From NCBI RefSeq assembly GCF_000237925.1, contig NC_031500.1, positions 6,135,254 through 6,199,253 on the forward strand: a DNA stretch of 64,000 bases, written 5' to 3'. The stretch is from Schistosoma mansoni (lineage: Eukaryota > Platyhelminthes > Trematoda > Strigeidida > Schistosomatidae). Below the pieces are notes generated by a model, which had not been told where the DNA came from, searched no databases, and worked only from the letters and a program-made list of their open reading frames with translations. The position numbers and the translations under genes were made by a program. This document shows, in pieces, positions 49,412 to 59,831 of this stretch; the stretch's first letter is position 1; every line of letters begins with the position of its first letter.

Positions 49412-50383
49412 ATGTGCTATGCTACTAATCGGAACTCTTCGCCGGACGACAATACGTTGCTGTTAAACACAGAAAAGCAAAAGAGGTCAGTTCAATAATC
49501 TTACTTAAATTTCGTAGAAGTGCATTGAAACGTAAAGAAGGTTTTCTTTACAATTCCGTGGACATGGATGTCGCAGAGATGCAGGCTGGGAATAGCCGCG
49601 TCCAATATCCGAAAATTCGGGTGTTTGAGAAGGTTGTCTCTCCGATTGCGAAGTAAGTATCTTTAATTTGGACATGTCAATTAAGCAGTTCAACACAATT
49701 AGACACCTCGCCCTCCACGTCCGAGGATAGAAATCTAATGGCTGAGTAAGTCATCCCTACGATCTAGTTCAATTTTTCCGATTTGAAAGGATGCATACTG
49801 TGCAGCTAAAAATATTGGCAAGCTTGAGTGAACTTAATACAAATATGAAGCTGATGCTCTCAAGGTTCACTGACCGCGAAGATCCGCGTCAATTCGACCG
49901 TGGACTATCCAGTCAACAGTCCCCTTTGCCATCTGAAGAGGAACTGGGAACTTTGGACGCTTGCCTAGAGCAAAAAGACGTGAGGGACAGATTTGTAAGC
50001 ACAAAACATGATTTTTATCCTTCGTTCCTATTACAGATGGCCATGTTGACGCGTTTAATGGATGATGATCCTAAAACCTCCATGCGATATCTTCTGTCCT
50101 ACATCATGAAACCTGAAGTCGCCATTAATTTCACGCTACTTGGTACTTCATCGAAACGAGCGATTCAGAAGTGCCGGTTCTATGGCTGCGTACGAAAAGA
50201 GATAAATAAAGTTTTTAAACTTCAGGTGCACTTACTAATCGATTCCTGTCGTCATCTGTCAACGAGAAAGACCTTGCGAAACTATATGACATGGCTACGC
50301 AAAGTTATTTTCACGACATGAGAGACAAAGTACAGAAGCATCATCGACGGAAGAAAGAACACGTACGTACGACTTTAAAGTGA
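49412..50383 (+). pseudogene. Second transposon gene, DUF4806-like
   Basis: Exons 49412-49485, 49518-49652 and from 49790 join in phase across introns of 32 and 137 bp. Visible blocks are KRKEGFLYNSVDMDVAEMQA, TVQLKILASLSELNTNMKLM and SYIMKPEVAINFTLLGTSSK. The last resembles the C-terminal fold of DUF4806 proteins, which are commonly tied to animal transposons; this is a resemblance by eye. From 50226 another frame gives SSSVNEKDLAKLYDMATQSY, which matches the older copy. No intron reconciles the two frames, so a frameshift has probably broken the gene. Function is unknown. Confidence 0.6.
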
Positions 50384-50745
50384 TTATTGTTTTCGCCTTA
50401 TCTATAGGTAGAGTCTTCCGTGTTCAGGGATATAACCGTAAGTTCAGCTTCAAGTACCTTGTTGTACAAAACAAGTTTCCTAGATATAGTAACGTTTTCC
50501 TTCATTAAATTTTAGAATTCACAAGAATTATTTGAGTCTCCATAGTCCAACAGGCCTGATGGAGAGAAACGATACGTGAAATGCCTGGTCCGTGACAACT
50601 GCAATTACATAAGGAACATTGATGCTCTACCATTTGCCAACTGCTCATAACGTTGTACATTAATAAGCCTTTTGTTTTCAATAAAAATTTGGAACTTATA
50701 CCATATTTTACGTACATTATATTATTCGTGTGCTGTGTTGTGGGA

Positions 50746-51106
50746 ATGAAAGCGAACACAGGAGGCGGTTGGGGTAAATACAGAAGCGTTTTAAAAGTGG
50801 GCGCTTAATTACATCGGTGTGTATGTAGTATAAAAGTAGACAATGTAGCGGATATTTAGTGTAAAAATCGGCAATTCGTCGGATATTTAGGGTGAAAATC
50901 GGAAATTCGTCGGATATTTAGTGTAAAAATCGGCAATTTAGAGACATTTGAAAAGCAGAGAGACAGAAAGGGGAAATTCCGCTTTATTTCCCCCGGACAG
51001 GCGAAAAAGCAGACATTTTGGCGCATTTCCCCTTTATTTACGACTTATTTTCCAATGCATTTTCCTCTTTGTTCGCTTTTATTTCCCCTTTATTGGTTGT
51101 TTGGGA
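50746..51106 (-). repeat. Right terminal inverted repeat with a 31-base triplication
   Basis: 361 bp. At about 50850-50940 a unit beginning CGGATATTTAG and containing AAAATCGG.AATT occurs three times in tandem; the left repeat has one. This explains the 63-base length difference. Confidence 0.9.
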
Positions 51107-51109
51107 TGC

Positions 51110-54100
51110 TGTTACTCATTATGAATTAATATAGCACTAGCTCTAAAAGTTACAGGACTCGGAGAAGTGACGTTGAAAGGTCAGTTCACGTTAATCCACC
51201 TGATACAAATGATAACACTAATAAACGTGTATTAAGGAACGCTACTATCAATACAGTAAATAATATCAAGGATTCAAATAACACTGTACGCTTTTCCAAG
51301 ATATAACCCCGTTTATAATGCTGTTCTCAAGAAATTTATCCGGGAGAAATATTACCTTTCTTAGTTGACTTGTTATACAATTTCCAGACAATAAATACCC
51401 CAGACAAAAGAATAGCGACTGCGAAAATAAGCCCGCCGAAAACGACCATCGAAACGTGTACCGACCTTGAAAACCCCACCCTGATGAGCGGTTACAAAAA
51501 ATGAGTATTCAGTAGTCTTGGCCTACCCGCCTTCAACATCTTACTGGTCTTCAAGTTGAAAAACTGATTGATTACTTTGAGCTCGCATCTTTATATTCGA
51601 CAAAGGTGAGCAAGTCAGCCTAGATGTAATGTTACGAATTGAGTTGACAGATAACAGACGGCTGACCTATTATAAATGTAAACAACATCATTATTGAGGC
51701 AAGCTGTAATCATTGCTTTAAGCAGTCACTTGTGGTTCAATATTTGAGGTTAAGGTGAATTTCAAAACAGAGAATCGAAATCTAGAAGGCCTCTTATAAT
51801 CTTAGACGAAGAAGGCAAGACATTTGGATGAATGACTCTGTAAATTTACCCGAAGAAAGTGCTTTCATACGAAGAGTTCACAGAATAACGATCTTAAGTG
51901 AAGAAGTATGGCTGATAAGCAGTTAGCCCTAGGCTTTAGTGGACCTATATCTGACTCTAATTGAATCGGACCAACGATCGTTATCGAATGATTGCTATCA
52001 GAATATACATATCCCCAATCCTCGTATATAATCATCGACCTAAATCACTTTTATGAACAACGGAGTTAAATAGGTGAAATACGAGAATGAAGATTTAAAT
52101 ACGTATATTTTGTACAATCGTTGATCGGAAAGCGAGGCCAGACAAAATGACGCGCAATGAAGAAGACGAATGAGCCAACTAAGCATGAATCAATATATAT
52201 AATCAAACAAAAATAAGCTACAGATATGTAATGAGTAAGATTAGAAGTGCACACACATACGCTTACAATAAAACACTCAAATCTGACAGGCGAATAATTA
52301 GCAAGGTCAAAATGTGACTGAAGAAGAATAAATAGATCGGCCTGTCTGGAAGCTAGAATAAACTATTTGTGTTCAGCATAACACATGACGTTACACTATC
52401 CCCCACAAGGCTATCAGATAATGCGAAGGTTGTTTTCATACTATCTGACAAAAGGTGAACTATAAGTGTTTCAGCTATTAATCGTTATAAAGTGTAAATG
52501 GAAGATGATATTTCGAAATAAACTCAAGAGTCTTATAAAAGTAACATCAAAAATATGAAAGTGATGGTTTAACCAATAAATCCCTTACTCAAAGGCAAAG
52601 ATTCTAAGTAAAATAAACTTAAAACAAGCAAGGTCTAACGGCGTATTGCAAAGAAGCAAAAATGGACTGTTAGGTATGTAGAAGTAAATTAATCCTCAAA
52701 TTATTGATTCTGTAAGTCTAAAACATTGGTGCTGACCCCACTGGCTTTACTAAACACACCCAAGCTGAAGTCGCTGGATCATGCATCCTGGCCAGATCAT
52801 CATTGGGTACACCGCACTACTCACCACTCGCAACAGCTATCCAGCTTCGAGTGAATGCTTATCGACACACCAATAACTTTCCAAATATATCTTCGGCTTC
52901 CTTTATTCTTGACCTCTTTTTTCACCGGGTTTATAATTTTCTGACATTATAGCTGTTACGAACAAAAGCATTATCAAACACTGAATAAGCATGGCGTCTA
53001 TGGTAATGTAGGATCATGGGATATCACTGAACTTTAGTAAAATTACGCATCAAGCTGAACATGTTCATACTTTAGTAGAAGACTTGTAACAGCATTATTT
53101 GTCAACCATACGATCCTTCAAGTCCAATGTACGAAAACTGAAATGACTTGGATTGAACACTTATAATAGGTCGTAGATAGTAAACGTGAAAGTATCTAAT
53201 GGAGAGGATATGACTCGATCATCCACATGCGGTCATTCTATGTAACCCCAGGTTTTTTTATACCAAGTATGTTACAACCCTCATCCAAAATATGTTCTCC
53301 AAAATGCCTTAGCAGCAATCGCTGTATGTCACAAAAGGACTAAAGCTGAACGAGGTAACTTTCTAAAGTTTGTGGTCGTCTTTGACTCGTTCAAGATTAC
53401 CAACTTATTTATTAATCATCGTTACTTTTGTCTTTTCGTTGAATAATTTGCATACATAGCTTCTTCACATGAAGTTGGAGACCTCGTAGGTTTGTGTTTG
53501 CCCCAGTAGTAGTAATTAATCCTTATCCATAGGCATACCCTATGCGTGATAAATTACATTTTACGTTGCCTTCACCTGTTAGTTCTTGACCAATTGTCAT
53601 TTGGTCTATCGTTGGTTTGAGAATTTCTCGAAAGGCTAGGTTAAGTAAAGTACTGGTTGTTGATTGAAGTTTAGTCTAGTAGTAAGACAGTTTCCTGTGT
53701 CGCAGGTTGTCATGTACGTCTCAACAACATTAGGTATAAACCTAGATGTAAGGTGAGTGATCTCGTATGTGTTCAAATATCTGTAAAATTTCTATACTTT
53801 ATATGTATTTTTATATTCTCATAGTAATGCCCAATAACCAAACTGTCATCCTTCGTTTTATTGCGGTCTGGTCAGCACATAAGGTATGAGCTATGAAAGT
53901 CGCACAGAAAACTACGGAACACTATGAGTTTTGAACGGAAAAGAGAGGACTAGATGCATACCTCCTGATACAAGAACTGGTAGCAAGCAGTCGCACGATG
54001 TAAAACTGTCTGCAGCTCTGGTTTCTTCCATATGGGCAGTGGCACAATCTCAGCAACAACGGAAGCTCCCACTCACAAAATTACCTACTTAAAAATATCC

Positions 54101-54480
54101 AAACAGTTACCGAAACGAAGTGATCAAAAAATTGATTTCTTGAAAGATGAATAACTCACAAGTCAGTAAATCGATAAATTGGACTCATTAGTAAGCTGAT
54201 AAGTTAGTAAGTCGATAAGTTTGTTCTCTCTGTTGTTAATGTAACATCCTATCCTTACCTATAATGCGCTATGGAAGCAAGTTAGCTTGTCAATCAAATC
54301 AGGTCAGAACGGGCTAAACATTCATCTCATGGCATGACTTCAACACAGGATTGTGTAAGCTTCCAAGGAAAAAATTTAGTTCAAACTGAGTGGATGGCCA
54401 TTACCGGACTCACTAAACGTAACCTAAAACATGGGACCGTACGGAAAAGACAAGCAAGCGCAAAGAAATAAATCGGCTTA
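51110..54480. other. Unassigned AT-rich stretch
   Basis: No gene, exon or transposon protein recognised on either strand. A diffuse repeat of AGTAAG.CGATAA units lies at about 54165-54230. Confidence 0.45.
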
Positions 54481-54486
54481 TACAAG

Positions 54487-54652
54487 TGTGGTGTTTAAAT
54501 GAATCAATGATTTCTTTGTATTGATGACTGTTTTGATTTTGAATTCCAAATACAGTACATTCGTTCGTGTTCATCTAATACTTCTTGATTAAATTGAGTT
54601 ATTCCTGTGGTTACCAGTCTATACTACAATTCAAATACTTCTAACCATCACA
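54487..54652 (+). repeat. Left LTR of the gag-only element
   Basis: Begins TGTGGTGTTTAAATG; lacks nine bases that the right LTR has near its start. Confidence 0.85.
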
Positions 54653-56915
54653 TTCGCGTTGCGATTGAGCCTGTGATAGAACGGCTAGATATGAATTCAG
54701 ATTTTAATGCTTTGAAGCATTACATGGAGAGGTACGAAATCTGGGCTATGACCAAGGAAGATGATGAGGATTTTAAAATTGCGGCTCATTTCCATAAATT
54801 CATCGGAAAGGAAGCATCCAGCTTAATAAAGATGATGGCAGTTCCTGACAAACCGATTTCACTCAATGGTCAATGCTGCGAAAACGTGTCTCGGCAAGCG
54901 TGGTCGGGACACGTTGGTCAGAACTCGATCTGTCGACACGCAGATTGATGTGAGGCAAGCACAAGTGAGTTCGAAAAGTGCTGACTCACATCGTCTAAAA
55001 GAGGGAGGGCAGCCTCCAAAGAGGTCTGTCCCGACCAAAAACTCGTGAAAAGAAGTTTCTTCTGTCTCTCGTATTCAAAATGGTCTCCAGCAGGAAACTT
55101 TCAGAAGCCGAAGTCGCAAGGCTCGGTCGGTTTCCAGCGCAAAACATGACCCGACCTCCCATGTCGTCGACAACCCTCCGGAAGGCCTGACGCGACTGTG
55201 GTCACTTCTTCAAACAACGTCAACGATTGGGTACAGGTCGCAAGCAAAAAACGACAAAACGACGTAAAAGAGAATCCTGCCCCCATCAAAGAAGTCGAGA
55301 AATCGAGGACTGATCACAGCGACAGATCAGTCATTTATAATAGAATCAAGGAGAGTGAAAGCTCAGAGCCGAAAGCCCATTTTGAGCATGACATTGTGTT
55401 GATAAAACAGCTACTCAATCAAGTTATGCCCCAAAACATCTCCGGAGTCACCTTGCTAAAGCTGTATAGATTTGGTAGCCTGGCGAATTTGAAGCCTAAT
55501 CAGTCTAAATTGCATAAAGTAGTTTTCAAATCCCCAAATGAAAGCAACCTAAGTTTACAAAATGGACACAAATTAAAGGGTTCAGGAGTTTTTCTCCGTA
55601 AGGACTTACCGCTGGTGGACCGTGTCAAAAGACGGGAAGCCGAAAAAGAACTACAGATCAGATTCAACGCTGGCGAAAAAGACCTGAAAATTGTAAATTT
55701 TCGGGTTGTGAGGCTTCGACAGAGGATGATGCCGAAGCCACTCTGGGTGATAAGCGATCGGAACTAAGTGTACAGATTGACTCTACCAAGCCAGACATAA
55801 CCGCAGTTACAGAGACTTGGCTGACACAATCTGTAGATTCTAGGGAACTTGGTCTCAAGGGTTTTACATTAGGAAAGGCCGACAGAATACAAAAACGTAA
55901 AGGACGGGGAGTATCTCTATTCATTAGGAATGCTATTCCATTCGCCATTATCGACAGTGTTTCCTATGAGAGTGGGAATTAGTTAGTTGCCGCTTGAAAT
56001 TCAAGGGACAAGAGCTTCTGCTTGGTTCGATCTATTGCAGTCCAAGCTGTGAGGTAAATGAGGTCCTGCTAAGCAGTCTAAACACTTGGTCACGAAGTGG
56101 TCGATGTCTAATCTTAGGGAACTTTAATGCACCCATGGTAGACTGAGGAAATCTGCGAACTGAATCGTCAGATAATTCCTTCGAACAGGAATTATTATTA
56201 GTTGATGCAGTTATCACATGTGCCTTAGTGCAACATGTGAAGGAAGCGACTATGAATGACCCGGGCTCAGAATCATCCTTACTAGATCTTATATTGTCAG
56301 CTGAATATTGACTTTCCCATCGAATCATCAACGAGTGGAATTCATTACCTCAGCACGTGGTTGAGGCTACATCCGTCGACTCTTTCAAAAGAAAGTTGGA
56401 TCAACTGAAAGACCAACAATGCCAGGACTAACACAGGCCATCAAGCCTTCTGTCTTTTCCAAACTGAAACTGAAACTCTTCTATACAACTCTCAAGGAAC
56501 TACTGTTGGACCATGTGAAGCATACAATTTTCAAATGCGGTAAAGGGGAAAAATTCAGTGAAATAACTCGCAAGGACATCAGGAATTCCACTACTTTACT
56601 GCATCGTCGCAGTCCAATATGTAATCAAGGTTATTCAGATAACAATTCACTAAATTGTGAAACAGTGAAGATGAGCACAAGTTTGGTGAGTACTTGTTCT
56701 ATGGCAAATTTCAACCACGTAATTCGTGCGTATTTCGTAATTCCAAATGCTTTAAATGTGGTAAAACTGGACACATTCAGTCATTTTGTAATACCATGAT
56801 TCATTTCGCTGAAAGTAATGCTAAGATGGATGTTTCTAATGATCACTTATCTCTATCCGAGACTTCTAGAAGCGGCATAAAGTCACATAACAGTTCAGAG
56901 TTGAATGAAACCTAG
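54607..56915 (+). pseudogene. Retrotransposon gag, split by insertion and frameshifted
   Basis: The first part ends at about 54864 (ALKHYMERYEIWAMTKEDDE, then SLIKMMAVPDKPISL). The second resumes at 56475 (YTTLKELLLDHVKH). A later frame change leads to the zinc knuckle CFKCGKTGHIQSFC (C-x2-C-x4-H-x4-C) near 56740-56790. Stop at 56915. Confidence 0.8.
54865..56474 (+). mobile_element. CR1-like LINE, internally deleted, inserted in gag
   Basis: Flanked by ACTC on both sides (54861-54864 and 56475-56478), a probable short target duplication. It carries an ORF1-like frame (55198-55767, charged, KSPNESNLSLQNGHKLKGSG) and an endonuclease N-terminus (KPDITAVTETWLTQ, then RKGRGVSLFIRNA). Later endonuclease blocks (GNFNAPMVD) follow to about 56310. 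There is then an abrupt jump to the very C-terminus of a reverse transcriptase (NEWNSLPQHVVEA, SFKRKLDQL) at 56330-56430. The reverse transcriptase itself is deleted. The 3' end has CTGAAA repeats. Confidence 0.8.
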
Positions 56916-57044
56916 AATCATTGTGAGACAAAAATTTGTAATCAACCAACTTCTCATCGGATTTCTCGTGTTATTGTACCAGATATAGTTTATCGCAATA
57001 AGTCACATATTTCTGATGAAATATCTTACAACCCTTAGAATAAA

Positions 57045-57518
57045 ATGTTGAATGAGTTAAATCATGATCAAAAACCGAATTTAGTTTTGGTAGATGCTGA
57101 TATTTCTAGTGATCCATTATTCTCTAATGAGACTCTTAATAAATTTGAGGGAAATATTTCAGGAAAATCAAATTCTGATGTCATATCAAATGTTATTCGT
57201 TGTCACAATGGATTTATCTCTAGAGATATCCCTAATGAATGTGATAAATATGTTCCGAATGAGTCGAATTCTAGTCACATCTCTGATGTTATTGTATCAG
57301 ATGTTGGATACTTTCATGAACAATGTTTGTTGAGTAGAATCCATAGTCAGTGGTATGATAAATCAGAGGGAATAGCAAGTTTTCCTAAAGCAATCAGAGA
57401 ACCAGTCCGCCCAGATATGGAGTTCGCACAGGCAGGGAATCCAAATCAAGTCCAAGATTATCCTAATGAGTATAAGGCAGATGAATGTTTTTCATTTGAT
57501 TGTTTCGCAAGTGAATGA
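57045..57518 (+). CDS. Open frame inside the gag-only LTR element, function unknown
   Basis: 157 codons between gag and the right LTR, rich in N, S, D and I. It has repeated SHISD.I-type and DVI(S/V) phrases but no catalytic motif. It may be a remnant of the region between gag and pol. A related phrase (YRNKSHISDEIS) occurs just upstream in the same frame after a stop, so the original frame was longer. Confidence 0.35.
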   Translation: MLNELNHDQKPNLVLVDADISSDPLFSNETLNKFEGNISGKSNSDVISNVIRCHNGFISRDIPNECDKYVPNESNSSHISDVIVSDVGYFHEQCLLSRIHSQWYDKSEGIASFPKAIREPVRPDMEFAQAGNPNQVQDYPNEYKADECFSFDCFASE

Positions 57519-58029
57519 AGCCTAGATGAATCACATGTGTTGATTACATATATCAATGCATATTTATCTGTGTATTCTAATATGAATAACAAAAAGAATA
57601 TGTATCGTAATTTTTATTCAGGTCAAAGTTACATGATGGAATGCCTCAAATTACGTGTCAGTGTTTATCCCCAAATACTCACAGTAATCGATGCGTGAGA
57701 TTTCAGAAGAAAATACAAATCGGGAACGTCATATCGGTTATAACATTGCGACCTAAGGACTCAACATTATTTCGTGGAGGAGGATATTGTTGGAAATTCT
57801 ATGACGCAATATCTAAATATCAGTGGTTTAACTACACAATCGACATGATGATGGTATACAATTCCAGAGCCCAGGTGAGTCTGTTCCAATTTCGGTTGTT
57901 AATTCTAATACTAACGAGTGCATTCTTGATAATACATAGTCTATATCCAATGCACTGTCGAACAGACGTAGGATGAACTTCAGAAGAAGACGTACAATCG
58001 ATTACAGACGCTGGCACTCCAATTTGAGC

Positions 58030-58204
58030 TGTGGAGGATGTGATGTTTGAATGAATCAATTATTTCTTTGTATTGATGACTGTTTTTATTTTGAATTCCA
58101 AATACAGTACATCCGTCCGTGCTCATCTGATACTTCTTGATTAAATTGCGTTATTCCTGTGATTACTAGTTCATACTATAGTTCAAATACTTCGAATTAT
58201 TACA
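58030..58204 (+). repeat. Right LTR of the gag-only element
   Basis: Begins TGTGGAGGATGTGATGTTTG and ends TTACA, then ACAAG. Confidence 0.85.
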
Positions 58205-58596
58205 ACAAGCTCGTGACAAAGATACTGGATTCAAACGAATTCGGTGAATATACCAAAACCATAAGTAATTTGATTCAGTTAAGTGAAACCGAACCATAAC
58301 CAAATAACGTATCGAGATAAACATAACCCTATTCACATAAGAAGAGTTACCACTCAGTAATAAATAGTTAATTTCTTACCAGTGCGGATCACCAGTCTAG
58401 GTGGCCGTCGTGGATGGTCATGTTCTGCTGGGTTGGAACTAGGATGGCACATCCTCGCTTATCTCGAAGTTACACCTCACGTTTGACATTTATAGCTCGG
58501 ATTATATTGTTTCAGTATGCATATACTGGGACTACATTGATAACTGCATAGAAAAAGCAATCCTCTAAAAACGTTGTACCATAGGAAAATATTGGA

Positions 58597-58645
<49 letters not shown>

Positions 58646-59831
58646 ACCCACTGCCACATGAACCAGTGCATGGCATGCAGTTGATTATTTGACTTTGATA
58701 GGGCTCGAGAAACCATTCGATCAATATTCATTGACCTATCTGATTGATGGTTTGGCTAGAACCCAATAACAATTTATTGGCACTAAATGTTAATCGAATC
58801 TAATCAATATCAAGGATAACAGACACAGATTAGTCGAACTCATGCGTTGAGCAGCCTTGTCACTAGTTTTATTTTTTCATAAGTAAACGCTATTCCGTAA
58901 ACATAGATTGCTCCCCGAAGTTGCTAAGCAAGCAGGGCAGTACGACCACTAGGTTGGGAAACCATAATAGCTCGACGTTAAATCACGACAACTGGGCAAT
59001 CCTTCTGACCATAAAGGGTTGCAATTGCTATTCAAACGACACAATTAAACTCTTTATCAATAATAGCGCGACGCCCATAAGTCAATCTATTGAAAGCATG
59101 TTTCATTATCAGCTCCAAGGTCATAAGATGCTGAACCTTCAGAGATGCAAGCCTCCCACCGGTTTTGTAATAAGACTGTGGACAGTTATTCAACATAAAG
59201 AGGACACAGAATAGCCCCTGAATTACCTAGTGTGACTGCGAGGACAGAAGAAAAATAACGGTTCGGAGTCCAACATCCAAATATATCACTCCCTGTCTTG
59301 TTATATTCCAGAAGAGGAACAACCCATCTACATGATCGGGAGTCACTGTCTCAACGTAGCCCACATAATGCGTCACTCCAACTTCCTGCCAGGAAGAACC
59401 AGACACACCCAACACACCTACATACTTTATTCTAGCTCCAAACTATTGTCATCTTTATTCACTGACTATACGCTGGGTTGCTGTCAAACAATCGCAAAAC
59501 TACTCAATTAACTTTAGGTCTGCAATAAGTTGTCTCGTGTATTCGAAGCAATGAACCACAACGGTGACCTAACCGACTTCCAGTTTACAAATAAATTACT
59601 TTAAAGCAATATAGATAAGTAGAAAAATCAAGATAGACCAAATTATGTAAATGTAGAATGCATAAAATTATACTCAGTACTTAAAAAAATACTAAACAAA
59701 CTCTGTAGAAACACCTAAATTAACCTGTATTGTAAGGTGAACCGTGAAGACAACAGACTACTAGAACAGAACCTGGCAATATATCATCAAATTCATTGTA
59801 TTTACAAAACAAACTGACGTTAAAAATTATG
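58205..59831. other. Stretch between the LTR element and bystin
   Basis: Holds a long AT microsatellite (58598-58643). Short frames elsewhere are not recognised. The bystin 3' UTR should be at the right end. Confidence 0.45.
58598..58643. repeat. TA dinucleotide microsatellite
   Basis: 46 bases of uninterrupted TA; the open frames with alternating YI residues across it are artefacts. Confidence 0.95.

Larger units (their letters stand above)
47248..51106 (+). mobile_element. 3859-bp DNA transposon with long terminal inverted repeats and two genes
   Basis: The inverted repeats are 47248-47545 (298 bp) and 50746-51106 (361 bp), nearly identical. The tips read TCCCAAACA and TGTTTGGGA. Both sides are flanked by TGC (47245-47247 and 51107-51109), a 3-base target duplication as expected for CACTA/EnSpm-like elements, although the tip is not CACTA. 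The first gene is a transposase of the large family that includes animal tnp2-like proteins. The second is a smaller protein with a DUF4806-like tail. The right repeat is longer because a 31-base unit is present three times instead of once. Confidence 0.88.
54487..58204 (+). mobile_element. LTR retrotransposon with gag only, interrupted by a LINE
   Basis: LTRs at 54487-54652 (166 bp) and 58030-58204 (175 bp) begin TGTGG and end CATCACA or ATTACA. They differ by a 9-base indel plus substitutions. A 5-base target duplication ACAAG flanks both ends (54482-54486 and 58205-58209). A gag reading frame starts after the left LTR. It is split by a 1.6-kb LINE and continues to a CCHC zinc knuckle. Downstream frames to 57.9 kb have no protease, reverse transcriptase, RNase H or integrase motifs. 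No clear primer-binding site or polypurine tract was found. It looks like an internally deleted, non-autonomous element. Confidence 0.85.

Noticed and set aside
51478-51520. CTGATGAG motif as a hammerhead start
   Set aside because: No GAAA element or pairing arms at a suitable distance.
58477-58731. Open frames with repeated YI residues
   Set aside because: They translate the TA microsatellite.
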